From assembly GCA_019115745.1 (NCBI GenBank), contig DXDA01000064.1:1-56566 (forward strand): a DNA stretch of 56,566 bases, given 5' to 3'. Numbering within the stretch: position 1 is the stretch's first letter; each line of letters begins with the position of its first letter. This stretch comes from Candidatus Alistipes intestinigallinarum. Its GTDB lineage: Bacteria > Bacteroidota > Bacteroidia > Bacteroidales > Rikenellaceae. The translations under genes and the position numbers were made by a program. This document shows positions 1 through 7,276 of this stretch, piece by piece. The notes beneath the pieces were generated by a model. That model was not told the DNA's origin. It ran no database searches and worked only from the letters and a program-made list of their open reading frames with translations.

Positions 1-1
1 A

Positions 2-382
2 CCGGCCACGGAACCGCTCTGTGTAAAACGTTCCGACCTGCTGTTTCGGGAATTCAAAAAACTCTCGGTCGAACACTACCGGATGCACCACGATATCGGC
101 TTCTACGCCGAGGCGCTGCACATCTCGCCGACCTACCTCTCGCGGATCGTCAAGCGCACGACGGGGCATACGGTCTATGCCCATCTCTCGGGATTGCTTG
201 CATCCGAAGCGCGGCGCTATCTGGAGAGCACCGACAAGGATATCAAGGAGATTGCCGACCGGCTCGGTTTCTCGGACCAGTCGTCGTTCGGGAAGTTCTT
301 CAAGGCGCAGAGCGGCCTTTCACCGCACCACTACCGGCGCCAATTCGGGCGGCAATCCGACGAACCGGCGTCCGACGCGTAA
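2..382 (+). CDS. AraC-family transcriptional regulator, C-terminal part (5' end outside window)
   Basis: The frame is open from the first bases of the window, so the N-terminal effector domain lies upstream and is not seen. The visible 126 residues hold the two helix-turn-helix units of an AraC/XylS DNA-binding domain: the first around 'FYAEALHISPTYLSRIVKR', the second around 'IKEIADRLGFSDQSSFGKFF', followed by the usual closing pattern 'G.SPHHYR' (seen). AraC proteins bind DNA as transcription factors and commonly control neighbouring or metabolic genes (known). The target and ligand cannot be told from this fragment. The gene runs towards aroB on the other strand, so the two converge. Confidence 0.9.
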   Translation, partial: PATEPLCVKRSDLLFREFKKLSVEHYRMHHDIGFYAEALHISPTYLSRIVKRTTGHTVYAHLSGLLASEARRYLESTDKDIKEIADRLGFSDQSSFGKFFKAQSGLSPHHYRRQFGRQSDEPASDA

Positions 383-396
383 CCATGCAACAGCAA

Positions 397-424
397 GCCC
401 GACCCGGCCACAGCCGGATCGGGC
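397..424. terminator. Hairpin between convergent AraC gene and aroB
   Basis: Arms GCCCGA-CCGGC and GCCGG-TCGGGC pair around a CACA loop with a single mismatch. It lies between the two stop codons of convergent genes, but neither side has a strong T run, so terminator function is only plausible. Confidence 0.4.
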
Positions 425-440
425 AAACGGAACGCAGCAA

Positions 441-472
441 TATCGCTTGCTCCTTATATCGCTTGCACCTTA
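441..472. repeat. 16-bp tandem duplication overlapping the aroB stop codon
   Basis: TATCGCTTGC(T/A)CCTTA occurs twice in immediate succession at 441-456 and 457-472 with one base difference. The second copy holds the aroB stop codon (complement of 470-472), so the distal copy carries a duplicated stop. Confidence 0.8.
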
Positions 473-1486
473 TATAAAGAGAGCGGCGAAGGCCTCGGGC
501 GAGATCTTCCGCACCTCGCAGTCACCAATACCTACGGGCAGGACGATCCGCAACATGCCGTCTTCGTTTTTCTTGTCCTTGCCGACCTCCTTCAAGAGCC
601 GTTTCATCTCGACGGGGGGCGTGAGGTCGAAGCCCAGGCGGACAAGGAGCGCCTCGATGCGCCGCCGGTCCTCGTCCTTCAGCACGCCGAGCTTCACGGC
701 CGCCCCGGCGATCAGGGCCGTTCCGACCGCGACGGCTTCGCCGTGGTTCATGCGGTTCGAGGACTTCTCGATGGCATGGGCAAGGGTGTGTCCGAGGTTG
801 AGTTTGCGGCGTTCGCCGGTCTCCTTCTCGTCGTATTCGACAATATCGGCCTTGACGCGGATGGCCGCCGAAATGACATCGGCCAGCAGATCGGTATCGG
901 CACGCAACGTCTCGAAGGAGACCTGTTCGATGCGGGCGAAGAGATCGGCATCGGCGATGATGGCGGCCTTGACCACCTCGGCGAGCCCGGCGCGGAACTC
1001 GCGGTCGGGCAGCGAGCGCAGCAGCGCCGGGTCGCAGACGACGAACTGCGGCTGGGTGAAGGTCCCGGCCATGTTCTTGTACCCGTCGACATTCACGCCG
1101 TTCTTGCCGCCGACCGAGGCATCGACCTGTCCGAGCAGGGTCGTGGAGACGAATCCGAAACGCAGGCCGCGCATGTAGGTCGAGGCGGCGAATCCGGCAA
1201 CGTCGGAGACGATCCCGCCGCCGACGGCCAAGACAAAGGTCGCGCGGTCGACGCCGAGTTCGATGAAGCGGCGATAGATGGTCTCGACGGTCTGCAAGGT
1301 CTTGATGCTCTCGCCCGTACCGATCAGCACGGCGTCGTATCTGGTCAGCAGAGGATGGTACAGGCGGTCGATGGTGGCGTCGGAGACGACCACGACACGT
1401 CCTTCGGGGAGGAGTTCGGGGAGCAACTCGGCAGCCGAACCGATATAGACCTGGCTCTGTTGGCGGACGTTGAATGCGGGTTTCAT
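470..1486 (-). CDS. aroB: 3-dehydroquinate synthase
   Basis: Converts DAHP to 3-dehydroquinate, step two of the shikimate route to aromatic amino acids, in the cytoplasm with NAD and a divalent metal (known). The 338-residue protein shows the NAD-binding glycine stretch 'AVGGGIVSDVAGF', the substrate-site run 'TTLLGQVDASVGGKNGVN' and the metal-site pattern 'NLGHTLAHAIE', all typical of AroB (seen). It is slightly shorter than the common 350-370. The start at 1486 sits 24 nt after a TACATTTG element. It is divergent from typA and is not in an operon with other shikimate genes here. Confidence 0.96.
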   Translation of the reverse strand: MKPAFNVRQQSQVYIGSAAELLPELLPEGRVVVVSDATIDRLYHPLLTRYDAVLIGTGESIKTLQTVETIYRRFIELGVDRATFVLAVGGGIVSDVAGFAASTYMRGLRFGFVSTTLLGQVDASVGGKNGVNVDGYKNMAGTFTQPQFVVCDPALLRSLPDREFRAGLAEVVKAAIIADADLFARIEQVSFETLRADTDLLADVISAAIRVKADIVEYDEKETGERRKLNLGHTLAHAIEKSSNRMNHGEAVAVGTALIAGAAVKLGVLKDEDRRRIEALLVRLGFDLTPPVEMKRLLKEVGKDKKNEDGMLRIVLPVGIGDCEVRKISPEAFAALFI

Positions 1487-1510
1487 TATTTAACTTTTTT
1501 AGGAAGTAAG

Positions 1511-1518
1511 CAAATGTA
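1511..1518 (-). promoter_or_regulatory. aroB -7 promoter element
   Basis: TACATTTG on the minus strand fits the Bacteroidetes TAnnTTTG -7 consensus and lies 24 nt before the aroB start codon. It is 22 bp from the typA element on the other strand, so the two divergent promoters share the region. Confidence 0.75.
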
Positions 1519-1540
1519 GTACATTTTCCGGAGAAATTGT

Positions 1541-1548
1541 TACCTTTG
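1541..1548 (+). promoter_or_regulatory. typA -7 promoter element
   Basis: TACCTTTG fits the TAnnTTTG consensus and ends 19 nt before the typA ATG. Confidence 0.8.
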
Positions 1549-1567
1549 CACGACAAAATACGTATTT

Positions 1568-3367
1568 ATGCAAAAACTGCGCAACATTGCGATCATCGCC
1601 CACGTCGACCACGGCAAGACGACGCTTGTCGACAAGATGATCCTGGCGGGCCACATCCTGCGTGACAACCAGCAGACGGGCGACCTGATTCTGGACAACA
1701 ACGATCTGGAGCGCGAACGGGGGATCACGATCCTCTCGAAGAACGTCTCGGTGATCTACAAGGACTACAAGATCAACATCATCGACACGCCGGGCCACGC
1801 CGACTTCGGCGGGGAGGTGGAGCGCGTGCTGAACATGTGCGACGGAGTTCTGCTGCTGGTGGACGCCTTCGAGGGTACGATGCCGCAGACGCGCTTCGTG
1901 CTGCAGAAGGCGCTGGCGCTGGGCAAGAAGCCCATCGTGGTGATCAACAAGGTGGACAAGCCGAACTGCCGTCCGGAGGTGGTCAACGAGCAGGTCTTCG
2001 ACCTGATGTTCTCGCTCAACGCCACCGAGGAGCAGTTGGACTACAAGACGATCTACGGCTCGGCCAAACAGGGCTGGATGTCGCACAAGTGGAACGAGCG
2101 CACGGATTCGATCGTTCCGCTGCTCGACGCGATCATCGACGAGATTCCCGAACCGGCCCAAGTCGAGGGTACGCCGCAGATGCTCATCACGTCGCTCGAA
2201 TACTCCTCCTATACGGGCCGCATCGCCGTGGGCAAGGTGACGCGCGGAAGCCTGAAGGCGGGTCAAAACGTCACGCTGGCCAAGCGCGACGGCGTAACGA
2301 TGCAGAAGACGAAGATCCGCGACCTGATGGTCTTCGAAGGTCTGGGCAAGAAGAAGGTCGACGAGGTTCCGTGCGGGGAGATCTGCGCGATCATGGGTAT
2401 CGAAGGGTTCGAGATCGGCGACACGATCTGCGACTACGAGAACCCGGAGCCGCTGCCGCCGATCGCCATCGACGAACCGACGATGTCGATGCTCTTCACG
2501 ATCAACAACTCGCCCTTCTTCGGCAAGGACGGCAAATACGTCACCTCGCGCCACATCAAGGAGCGTCTGGACCGCGAGCTGGAGAAGAACCTCGCGCTGC
2601 GCGTGACGCCGGGACCGTCGGCCGACTCGTTCAACGTCTACGGACGCGGCGTGCTGCACCTCTCGGTGCTGATCGAGACGATGCGCCGCGAAGGCTACGA
2701 GCTGCAGGTGGGCCAGCCGCACGTCATCATCAAGGAGATCAACGGCAAGAAGTGCGAACCGATCGAGGAGATGACCGTGGACTGTCCGGACGAATATTCG
2801 GGTACGGTGATCGACCTGGTGACGCGCCGCAAGGGCACGCTCACGAACATGTCGTCGGACGGCGAACGCACACGCCTGGAGTTCGACATTCCCTCGCGCG
2901 GCATCATCGGGCTGCGTTCGAACATGCTCACGGCCACGGCCGGCGAGGCGATCATGACGCACCGTCTGAAGGACTTCGAGCCGTGGGTCGGCGAGATCGA
3001 GATGCGGACCAACGGTTCGATCATCTCGGGCGAGACGGGCACGGCCTACGCCTACTCGATCGACAAGCTGCAGGACCGGGGACGCTTCTTCATCAGCCCG
3101 ATGGACCAGGTCTACGAGGGGCAGGTGATCGGCGAGCACACGCGGCAGAACGACATCACGGTGAACGTCACCAAGTCGAAACAGTTGACCAACATGCGTG
3201 CCTCGGGCTCGGATGACAAGGCGGTGATCGTGCCGCCGAAGATCTTCACGCTGGAAGAGGCGCTGGAGTATATCCAGGACGACGAGTACGTGGAGGTTAC
3301 GCCGCACGCCATGCGCCTAAGGAAGATCCTGCTGAACGAAAACGACCGCAAACGCGCGGCGAAATAG
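1568..3367 (+). CDS. typA: Ribosome-associated GTPase TypA/BipA
   Basis: A translational GTPase of the EF-G/LepA class that binds the 70S ribosome and assists large-subunit assembly and stress growth (known). The 599 residues match the usual family length. Seen near the N-terminus: the P-loop '[14 protein letters not shown]', switch region 'ERERGITI', the G3 motif '[12 protein letters not shown]' and G4 'NKVDKP'. Further on are the beta-barrel domain II, the EF-G-like domains III and V, and the TypA-specific C-terminal domain with '[18 protein letters not shown]'. It is monocistronic: its own promoter upstream and a strong hairpin terminator just after the stop. Confidence 0.97.
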   Translation: MQKLRNIAIIAHVDHGKTTLVDKMILAGHILRDNQQTGDLILDNNDLERERGITILSKNVSVIYKDYKINIIDTPGHADFGGEVERVLNMCDGVLLLVDAFEGTMPQTRFVLQKALALGKKPIVVINKVDKPNCRPEVVNEQVFDLMFSLNATEEQLDYKTIYGSAKQGWMSHKWNERTDSIVPLLDAIIDEIPEPAQVEGTPQMLITSLEYSSYTGRIAVGKVTRGSLKAGQNVTLAKRDGVTMQKTKIRDLMVFEGLGKKKVDEVPCGEICAIMGIEGFEIGDTICDYENPEPLPPIAIDEPTMSMLFTINNSPFFGKDGKYVTSRHIKERLDRELEKNLALRVTPGPSADSFNVYGRGVLHLSVLIETMRREGYELQVGQPHVIIKEINGKKCEPIEEMTVDCPDEYSGTVIDLVTRRKGTLTNMSSDGERTRLEFDIPSRGIIGLRSNMLTATAGEAIMTHRLKDFEPWVGEIEMRTNGSIISGETGTAYAYSIDKLQDRGRFFISPMDQVYEGQVIGEHTRQNDITVNVTKSKQLTNMRASGSDDKAVIVPPKIFTLEEALEYIQDDEYVEVTPHAMRLRKILLNENDRKRAAK

Positions 3368-3418
3368 CGACCTTCCCTACCTGCCCTGGTGGGCCGACGG
3401 CATGGAGAGGGGAATGCG

Positions 3419-3446
3419 AAAGAACGGACTTCGGTCCGTTCTTTTG
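3419..3446 (+). terminator. Intrinsic terminator of typA with UUCG loop
   Basis: A perfect 11-bp stem, AAAGAACGGAC / GTCCGTTCTTT, closes the very stable TTCG tetraloop at 3430-3433 and ends in a T run. It begins 51 bp after the typA stop. Confidence 0.9.
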
Positions 3447-3460
3447 TGTATTCATGCCAT

Positions 3461-3515
3461 ATTGCGGCATCCGAAATATTTTTTTGTGTTTCCACGCAGT
3501 ATTGCGGCATCCGAA
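3461..3515. repeat. Direct repeat of 15 bp with 40-bp period upstream of the DUF4377 lipoprotein gene
   Basis: ATTGCGGCATCCGAA is found at 3461-3475 and again at 3501-3515, each followed by a run of seven or more T. The pair lies 45-100 bp before the lipoprotein start, where a promoter and operator would be. It could be a regulator site pair or a local duplication. Confidence 0.6.
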
Positions 3516-3559
3516 GCGTTTTTTTCATGAAAACCTCACACTCAAAAAAACCAGGAACC

Positions 3560-4195
3560 ATGAAACGACTTCTTCTTTTCCTGTTGCTGCCCTTCACGCT
3601 GGGCTCCTGCAACAACGACGACGAATCACGCACCGAAATCTGGACCATCGCCCCCGAGAAGGGCGTGGCGGGCATCACCATGGGCTTCGGGCATGTCCCG
3701 GCCTACATCGTCCGCAAGGGCGAGAACGCCACCTGGGAGACCACGGCGGCCCGGATCGAGGGCTTCACCTTCGAACGGGGCTACCAGACGACGCTGCGCG
3801 TGCGGATCGAGCCGATTGCCAACCCGCCCGCCGATGCGCCGGACAAGCGCTATACGATGGAGGAGCAACTTTCGCGCACGGCAGCCGAAATGCCGGTCGA
3901 CCCGCTAACGCTCAGCCCCGAATGCGAGGTGCTCGTCGCCTCGGAACGCCCCGCCGGAGAGACTCCGTCCTACTGGATCCGAGACCTGCGTTACGGAGAT
4001 GATGCGCCGTGGCAAACTATCTCGGGAGCGATCGAAGGATTCGACTTCACACCCGGACACGAATACCGGCTGCGGATCCAACCGGTCGCCGTCTTCGACG
4101 AGAGCGCCACGACCGACGACGCATGGTCGGTGAAATACCGTCTGAAGGAGATACTTTCGGACGAAGAGAAGGCTTCCGAGGGACTTCCGGAGTAG
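3560..4195 (+). CDS. Putative lipoprotein with two DUF4377-like repeats
   Basis: The start is set at 3560 because it gives a clean lipoprotein signal, 'MKRLLLFLLLPFTLGSC', with the lipidated Cys at residue 17; earlier in-frame starts would precede the typA terminator region. The 211-residue product has two related halves. The first (about 25-110) contains 'WETTAARIEGFTFERGYQT' then 'IANPPADAPDKRYTMEE'. The second (about 120-200) contains 'WQTISGAIEGFDFTPGHEY' then a matching tail ending 'SVKYRLKEILS' (seen). This W..I.GF.(Y/F)..G(Y/H)...LR pattern is that of DUF4377, a family of secreted or surface proteins of unknown role (known). It would sit on the outer membrane. No operon partner is close. 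Confidence 0.8.
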   Translation: MKRLLLFLLLPFTLGSCNNDDESRTEIWTIAPEKGVAGITMGFGHVPAYIVRKGENATWETTAARIEGFTFERGYQTTLRVRIEPIANPPADAPDKRYTMEEQLSRTAAEMPVDPLTLSPECEVLVASERPAGETPSYWIRDLRYGDDAPWQTISGAIEGFDFTPGHEYRLRIQPVAVFDESATTDDAWSVKYRLKEILSDEEKASEGLPE

Positions 4196-4330
4196 ATTTT
4201 CCGAGAGGGGCGGGGCTGAGCGGGAACGGTGCGAAGCCGGGCCGACAAGACCAGCCTCCGTCAACCCCGTCAGCCCCAACCCCGTCAACCCCAAGCGCCT
4301 CCAGAGGGCCAGAATCTCCCCTGCCACCCC

Positions 4331-4696
4331 CTACTTGCGCAGCGTGGCGAACGAAAGGATGTGCCACGTAACGCCGACGGCCACGGCCAACAAGGACAAC
4401 TGCGCCCACCACCAGGCGTTGACCACCGCCACGATACAATAGAGGAGCGTTCCCCAGAGCAGCGTGACGGAGAGGATCTTGGCGTGGAGCGGAATGGCGC
4501 GGTTTTCGCGGAAATTGCGGATATAGGGCCCGAGCCGTCGGTGAGCCAGCAGCCAGCCGTAGAGCTTCGGGGAGGAGCGCACCCAGAGTGCCGCAGCCAA
4601 CAGCAGGAAGGGCGTGGTGGGGAGCAGCGGCACGAAGATGCCGATCAACCCCAGAAGGAGCGCCAGCGCGCCAAGGATTACGAGCAGCGTTTTCAC
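4331..4696 (-). CDS. YbaN-type DUF454 inner membrane protein
   Basis: The 121-residue product, read from a GTG at 4696, carries the DUF454 hallmark 'VPLLPTTPFLLLAAALW' followed by 'RSSPKLYGWLL', an amphipathic stretch, and two more membrane helices near the C-terminus (seen). E. coli YbaN is the best-known relative and its role is unclear (known). The GTG start matches the YbaN N-terminus, whereas an ATG at 4795 would add 33 residues of non-membrane sequence and lie upstream of the promoter-like element. That element, TATTTTTG, ends only 4 nt before the GTG, so the mRNA may be leaderless. Confidence 0.82.
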   Translation of the reverse strand: MKTLLVILGALALLLGLIGIFVPLLPTTPFLLLAAALWVRSSPKLYGWLLAHRRLGPYIRNFRENRAIPLHAKILSVTLLWGTLLYCIVAVVNAWWWAQLSLLAVAVGVTWHILSFATLRK

Positions 4697-4700
4697 ACGG

Positions 4701-4708
4701 CAAAAATA
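4701..4708 (-). promoter_or_regulatory. -7 element 4 nt before the DUF454 start
   Basis: TATTTTTG on the minus strand matches TAnnTTTG exactly. Only CCGT separates it from the GTG start codon, which would put the transcription start at or inside the start codon. Confidence 0.6.
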
Positions 4709-4835
4709 GGAAAAGGAGCGTAGCGCAGCAAACGAAAGCAGGCTTTTCGGGACTATTTCGTTCCGAAAGCCTTCGAAATTCCATCGAAAAGGCAAAATTC
4801 GCCGTTTTGGAGGATGTCCGGAGCGATATTTTCGT

Positions 4836-4843
4836 TAACTTTG
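4836..4843 (+). promoter_or_regulatory. rpiB -7 promoter element
   Basis: TAACTTTG, a full TAnnTTTG match, ends 30 nt before the rpiB ATG. Confidence 0.75.
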
Positions 4844-4873
4844 TCGAAAAGAGAACCAAAAACACGAGATACG

Positions 4874-5317
4874 ATGAGCAAGATCGGAATTGCCAGCGAC
4901 CACGCCGGCTATGAAATGAAGGAATTCCTGGTAGGCTACCTCGATGCCATGGGCTACGAGGTGCTGGATTTCGGAACGGACTCCCCGGAGAGTGTCGACT
5001 ACCCGGACTTCGCACACCCGCTGGCCGAAGCGGTCGAGAAGGGCGAAGTCGCGCTGGGCGTCGCGCTGTGCGGCTCGGGCGAGGGGATGGCCATCACGCT
5101 GAACAAGCACCAGGGAATCCGGGCGGGTCTCTGCTGGGATCCGGAGATCGCCACGCTGATCCGGCGCCACAACGACGCGAACGTGATCGTCTTCCCGGCG
5201 CGGTTCATCACCAATGACGAGGCAGTGCAGATGCTCGACGCGTTCTTTGCGGCGCAGTTCGAGGGGGGCCGCCACGCCAACCGGATCGCCAAGATTCCGG
5301 TTTCGGCCGACAAATAG
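4874..5317 (+). CDS. rpiB: Ribose-5-phosphate isomerase B
   Basis: Interconverts ribose 5-phosphate and ribulose 5-phosphate in the pentose phosphate pathway, cytoplasmic (known). The 147-residue protein has the family's usual length. Seen: 'IASDHAGYEMKE' near the start (Asp9-His10), the active-site 'CGSGEG' with Cys66, and 'RRHNDANV', which supplies the second active-site histidine. The ATG at 4874 was preferred over 4814 because it matches the conserved family N-terminus and follows the promoter. It converges with ispE; the 120 bp between them hold no clear terminator. Confidence 0.95.
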   Translation: MSKIGIASDHAGYEMKEFLVGYLDAMGYEVLDFGTDSPESVDYPDFAHPLAEAVEKGEVALGVALCGSGEGMAITLNKHQGIRAGLCWDPEIATLIRRHNDANVIVFPARFITNDEAVQMLDAFFAAQFEGGRHANRIAKIPVSADK

Positions 5318-5437
5318 AATCGGAGAAGGGGGGGGCCGAAGACTCGAAATCCCAACGACAAAGATTCCCGGAGGCTCGAAATCCCGGAGGCAAAATTCCC
5401 GAAAAATTCCCCGCAGCAGAGCGGTAAAAGAGACGGA

Positions 5438-6250
5438 TCAAATCTCGAACACAAAGGGCGAGAGGGCTTTCAGCTTCTCGCCTTTTCCGTGTCCGGCAAA
5501 GAGCCCGAAAAGAGCCGAACCGCTTCCGGACATCGAAGCGTACACCGCCCTGGCCGCCAACAGTCGCTCCTTGAAGCCCCGGATCGCGGGGTGTGCGGCG
5601 AAGACCGACTCCTCGAAGTCGTTGGTTACCAGGCCCTGCCACTCCCCGACGGGACGCCGCAGCCGCTCAACCAACGGCACCTCCGGCACCCGGGGCCGCA
5701 CACCGGCATAAGCCTCGCGGGTCGAGACCCCTTCGTCGGGTTTTACGATAACGAGCGTCATACCGCTCAGTTCCAGCGGGAAAGGCTCCATCACCTCACC
5801 CCGCCCGGTACATAACTGCGGGGAGTTTCTCACGAAGAAGGCGGTATCGCTGCCCAACTCGGCGGCACGTGCGATCAGCTCCTCCTCGGAGAGCCCTAAC
5901 GTGAAGAGGTCGTTGAGCGCCAGGACCACGGCCGTGGCGTCAGCCGACCCGCCGCCCAGCCCGGCACCGAACGGCACGCGCTTCACCAGCCGGATGCGCA
6001 CACCGTCCACGCCATAACGGTCGCGCATCAGGCGGAAGGCTTTCAGACAGATGTTGTCCTCGGCCGCACAATCCACCGCGAGCCCCTCGGCCCGAAACGT
6101 CACACCCGGAGTGTCGGTGCGCACGACCTCCACGTCGTCATACAGCCCCCGCACGGGGAACATCACGGTCTCCAGATCGTGATAACCGTCGGCCCGGCGG
6201 CGCAGGATGTCCAGGCCCAGATTTATTTTGCAGTTTGCTCGTAGAATCAT
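5438..6250 (-). CDS. ispE: 4-diphosphocytidyl-2-C-methyl-D-erythritol kinase
   Basis: Phosphorylates CDP-methylerythritol, the fourth step of the MEP isoprenoid pathway (known). The 270-residue GHMP kinase shows the N-terminal 'ANCKINLGLDI' with the catalytic Lys8 and the ATP-binding glycine loop 'PFGAGLGGGSADA' (residues 93-105), and a C-terminal 'MSGSGSALFGLF' GHMP motif (seen). IspD, which makes its precursor, is also in the window (20487) but not linked. It is divergent from the GSCFA gene across only 34 bp; the minus-strand element TATATTTG stands just 4 nt before its ATG, suggesting a leaderless mRNA. Confidence 0.95.
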   Translation of the reverse strand: MILRANCKINLGLDILRRRADGYHDLETVMFPVRGLYDDVEVVRTDTPGVTFRAEGLAVDCAAEDNICLKAFRLMRDRYGVDGVRIRLVKRVPFGAGLGGGSADATAVVLALNDLFTLGLSEEELIARAAELGSDTAFFVRNSPQLCTGRGEVMEPFPLELSGMTLVIVKPDEGVSTREAYAGVRPRVPEVPLVERLRRPVGEWQGLVTNDFEESVFAAHPAIRGFKERLLAARAVYASMSGSGSALFGLFAGHGKGEKLKALSPFVFEI

Positions 6251-6254
6251 AGGA

Positions 6255-6262
6255 CAAATATA
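6255..6262 (-). promoter_or_regulatory. -7 element 4 nt before the ispE start
   Basis: TATATTTG on the minus strand, a full consensus match, separated from the ATG by TCCT only. Confidence 0.65.
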
Positions 6263-6272
6263 CGAAATTTCC

Positions 6273-6280
6273 TATTTTTG
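6273..6280 (+). promoter_or_regulatory. -7 element 4 nt before the GSCFA start
   Basis: TATTTTTG matches the consensus; only CCGC separates it from the ATG at 6285. Any -33 element would lie inside the ispE coding region. Confidence 0.65.
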
Positions 6281-6284
6281 CCGC

Positions 6285-7250
6285 ATGAAATTCCGTACCG
6301 AAATCGAACCGGCACCCCTCTCCGTGCGCATCGGTTATGACAACCGCATCCTGACCCTCGGGTCGTGCTTTGCGGCACACATTGCCGGACGGCTTGCCGC
6401 AGCGAAGTTCCACGTCGTCGAAAACCCGTCGGGCATCCTCTTCAACCCGTTGTCGATTGCCGCGGCGATCCGCAGCTACGCCTCTCCCACGCCCGTCACC
6501 CGCGAAGAGCTGGGTTTCGACGGCGAGATGTGGTACCACTACGGCTTCCACGGCGACTTCTCGGCCCCGACGGCCGACGAGGCCCTGCGCCGCATGAACG
6601 CCGCGCGGCAGGCCGGGGCCGAAGCGCTCCGCACGGCCGACCGCGTGATCCTCACCCTCGGTACGGCCTGGGTCTACGAACACAACGGCAAGGTTGTCGC
6701 CAACTGCCACCGGCGCCCCGCCTCTGAATTTACAAGACGAAGACTCGGCGTTGCGGAGATCGTCGAGAGTCTCGGCAGTCTCGTCGAAGGTCCGCTCGCC
6801 AGGAAGCAGATCCTGCTGACCGTCAGCCCCGTACGCCACCTCGGCGACGGACTCGAAGGAAACTCCGTCAGCAAGGCCGCGCTGCGACTGGCCGCCGAGG
6901 AGTTGAAGCAGCGCTTCCGGTGCGTGGACTATTTTCCAGCCTACGAGATTCTTACGGATGACCTGCGCGACTACCGGTTCTACGCCGACGACCTCATCCA
7001 CCCCGCCCCGCAGGCCATCGCCTACGTCTGGGAGAAGTTCATCCCCGCGGCGCTCGACGACCGCGCCCGGCTGCTGCTCCCCGAAGTCGAAGCGATCGTT
7101 GCCGCAGCCGCCCATCGGCCCCGCAATCCCCGCAGCGAAGCCCACCGGGCCTTCTGCCGCCGCCAACTGGAGCGCATTGCGGCACTCCCGGAGATCGATT
7201 TTCAACGCGAAAGCGCGCTTTTCCGGCTATCTATCGAAATAAATTCGTAA
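6285..7250 (+). CDS. GSCFA-family protein
   Basis: The 321-residue product opens 'MKFRTEIEPAP' and then 'ILTLGSCFAAHIAGRL', the motif that names the family. Later it has 'ILTLGTAWVYE', 'LTVSPVRHLGDGLEGNSVSK' and, near residue 240, 'YADDLIHPAPQAIAYVWE' (seen). The last supplies an Asp...His pair like the SGNH/GDSL hydrolases to which GSCFA proteins are related, with Ser of GSCFA as a likely nucleophile (inference). No signal peptide is visible, so it is probably cytoplasmic. The substrate is unknown. The start is well fixed because 'MKFRTEI' is the usual family N-terminus. It is followed after 26 bp by the PafA-like gene, which has its own promoter element. Confidence 0.85.
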   Translation: MKFRTEIEPAPLSVRIGYDNRILTLGSCFAAHIAGRLAAAKFHVVENPSGILFNPLSIAAAIRSYASPTPVTREELGFDGEMWYHYGFHGDFSAPTADEALRRMNAARQAGAEALRTADRVILTLGTAWVYEHNGKVVANCHRRPASEFTRRRLGVAEIVESLGSLVEGPLARKQILLTVSPVRHLGDGLEGNSVSKAALRLAAEELKQRFRCVDYFPAYEILTDDLRDYRFYADDLIHPAPQAIAYVWEKFIPAALDDRARLLLPEVEAIVAAAAHRPRNPRSEAHRAFCRRQLERIAALPEIDFQRESALFRLSIEINS

Positions 7251-7255
7251 ATTTG
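7248..7255 (+). promoter_or_regulatory. -7 element of the PafA-like gene
   Basis: TAAATTTG overlaps the GSCFA stop codon (TAA at 7248-7250) and ends 21 nt before the downstream ATG. Confidence 0.65.
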
Positions 7256-7276
7256 CCGACCAATCCATCCGCAACG

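Noticed and set aside
4220..4330. CCCCGTCAACCCC-type repeats as a regulatory array
   Set aside because: Only about three degenerate short units are present in a 135-bp gap between convergent genes; simple-sequence drift explains them.
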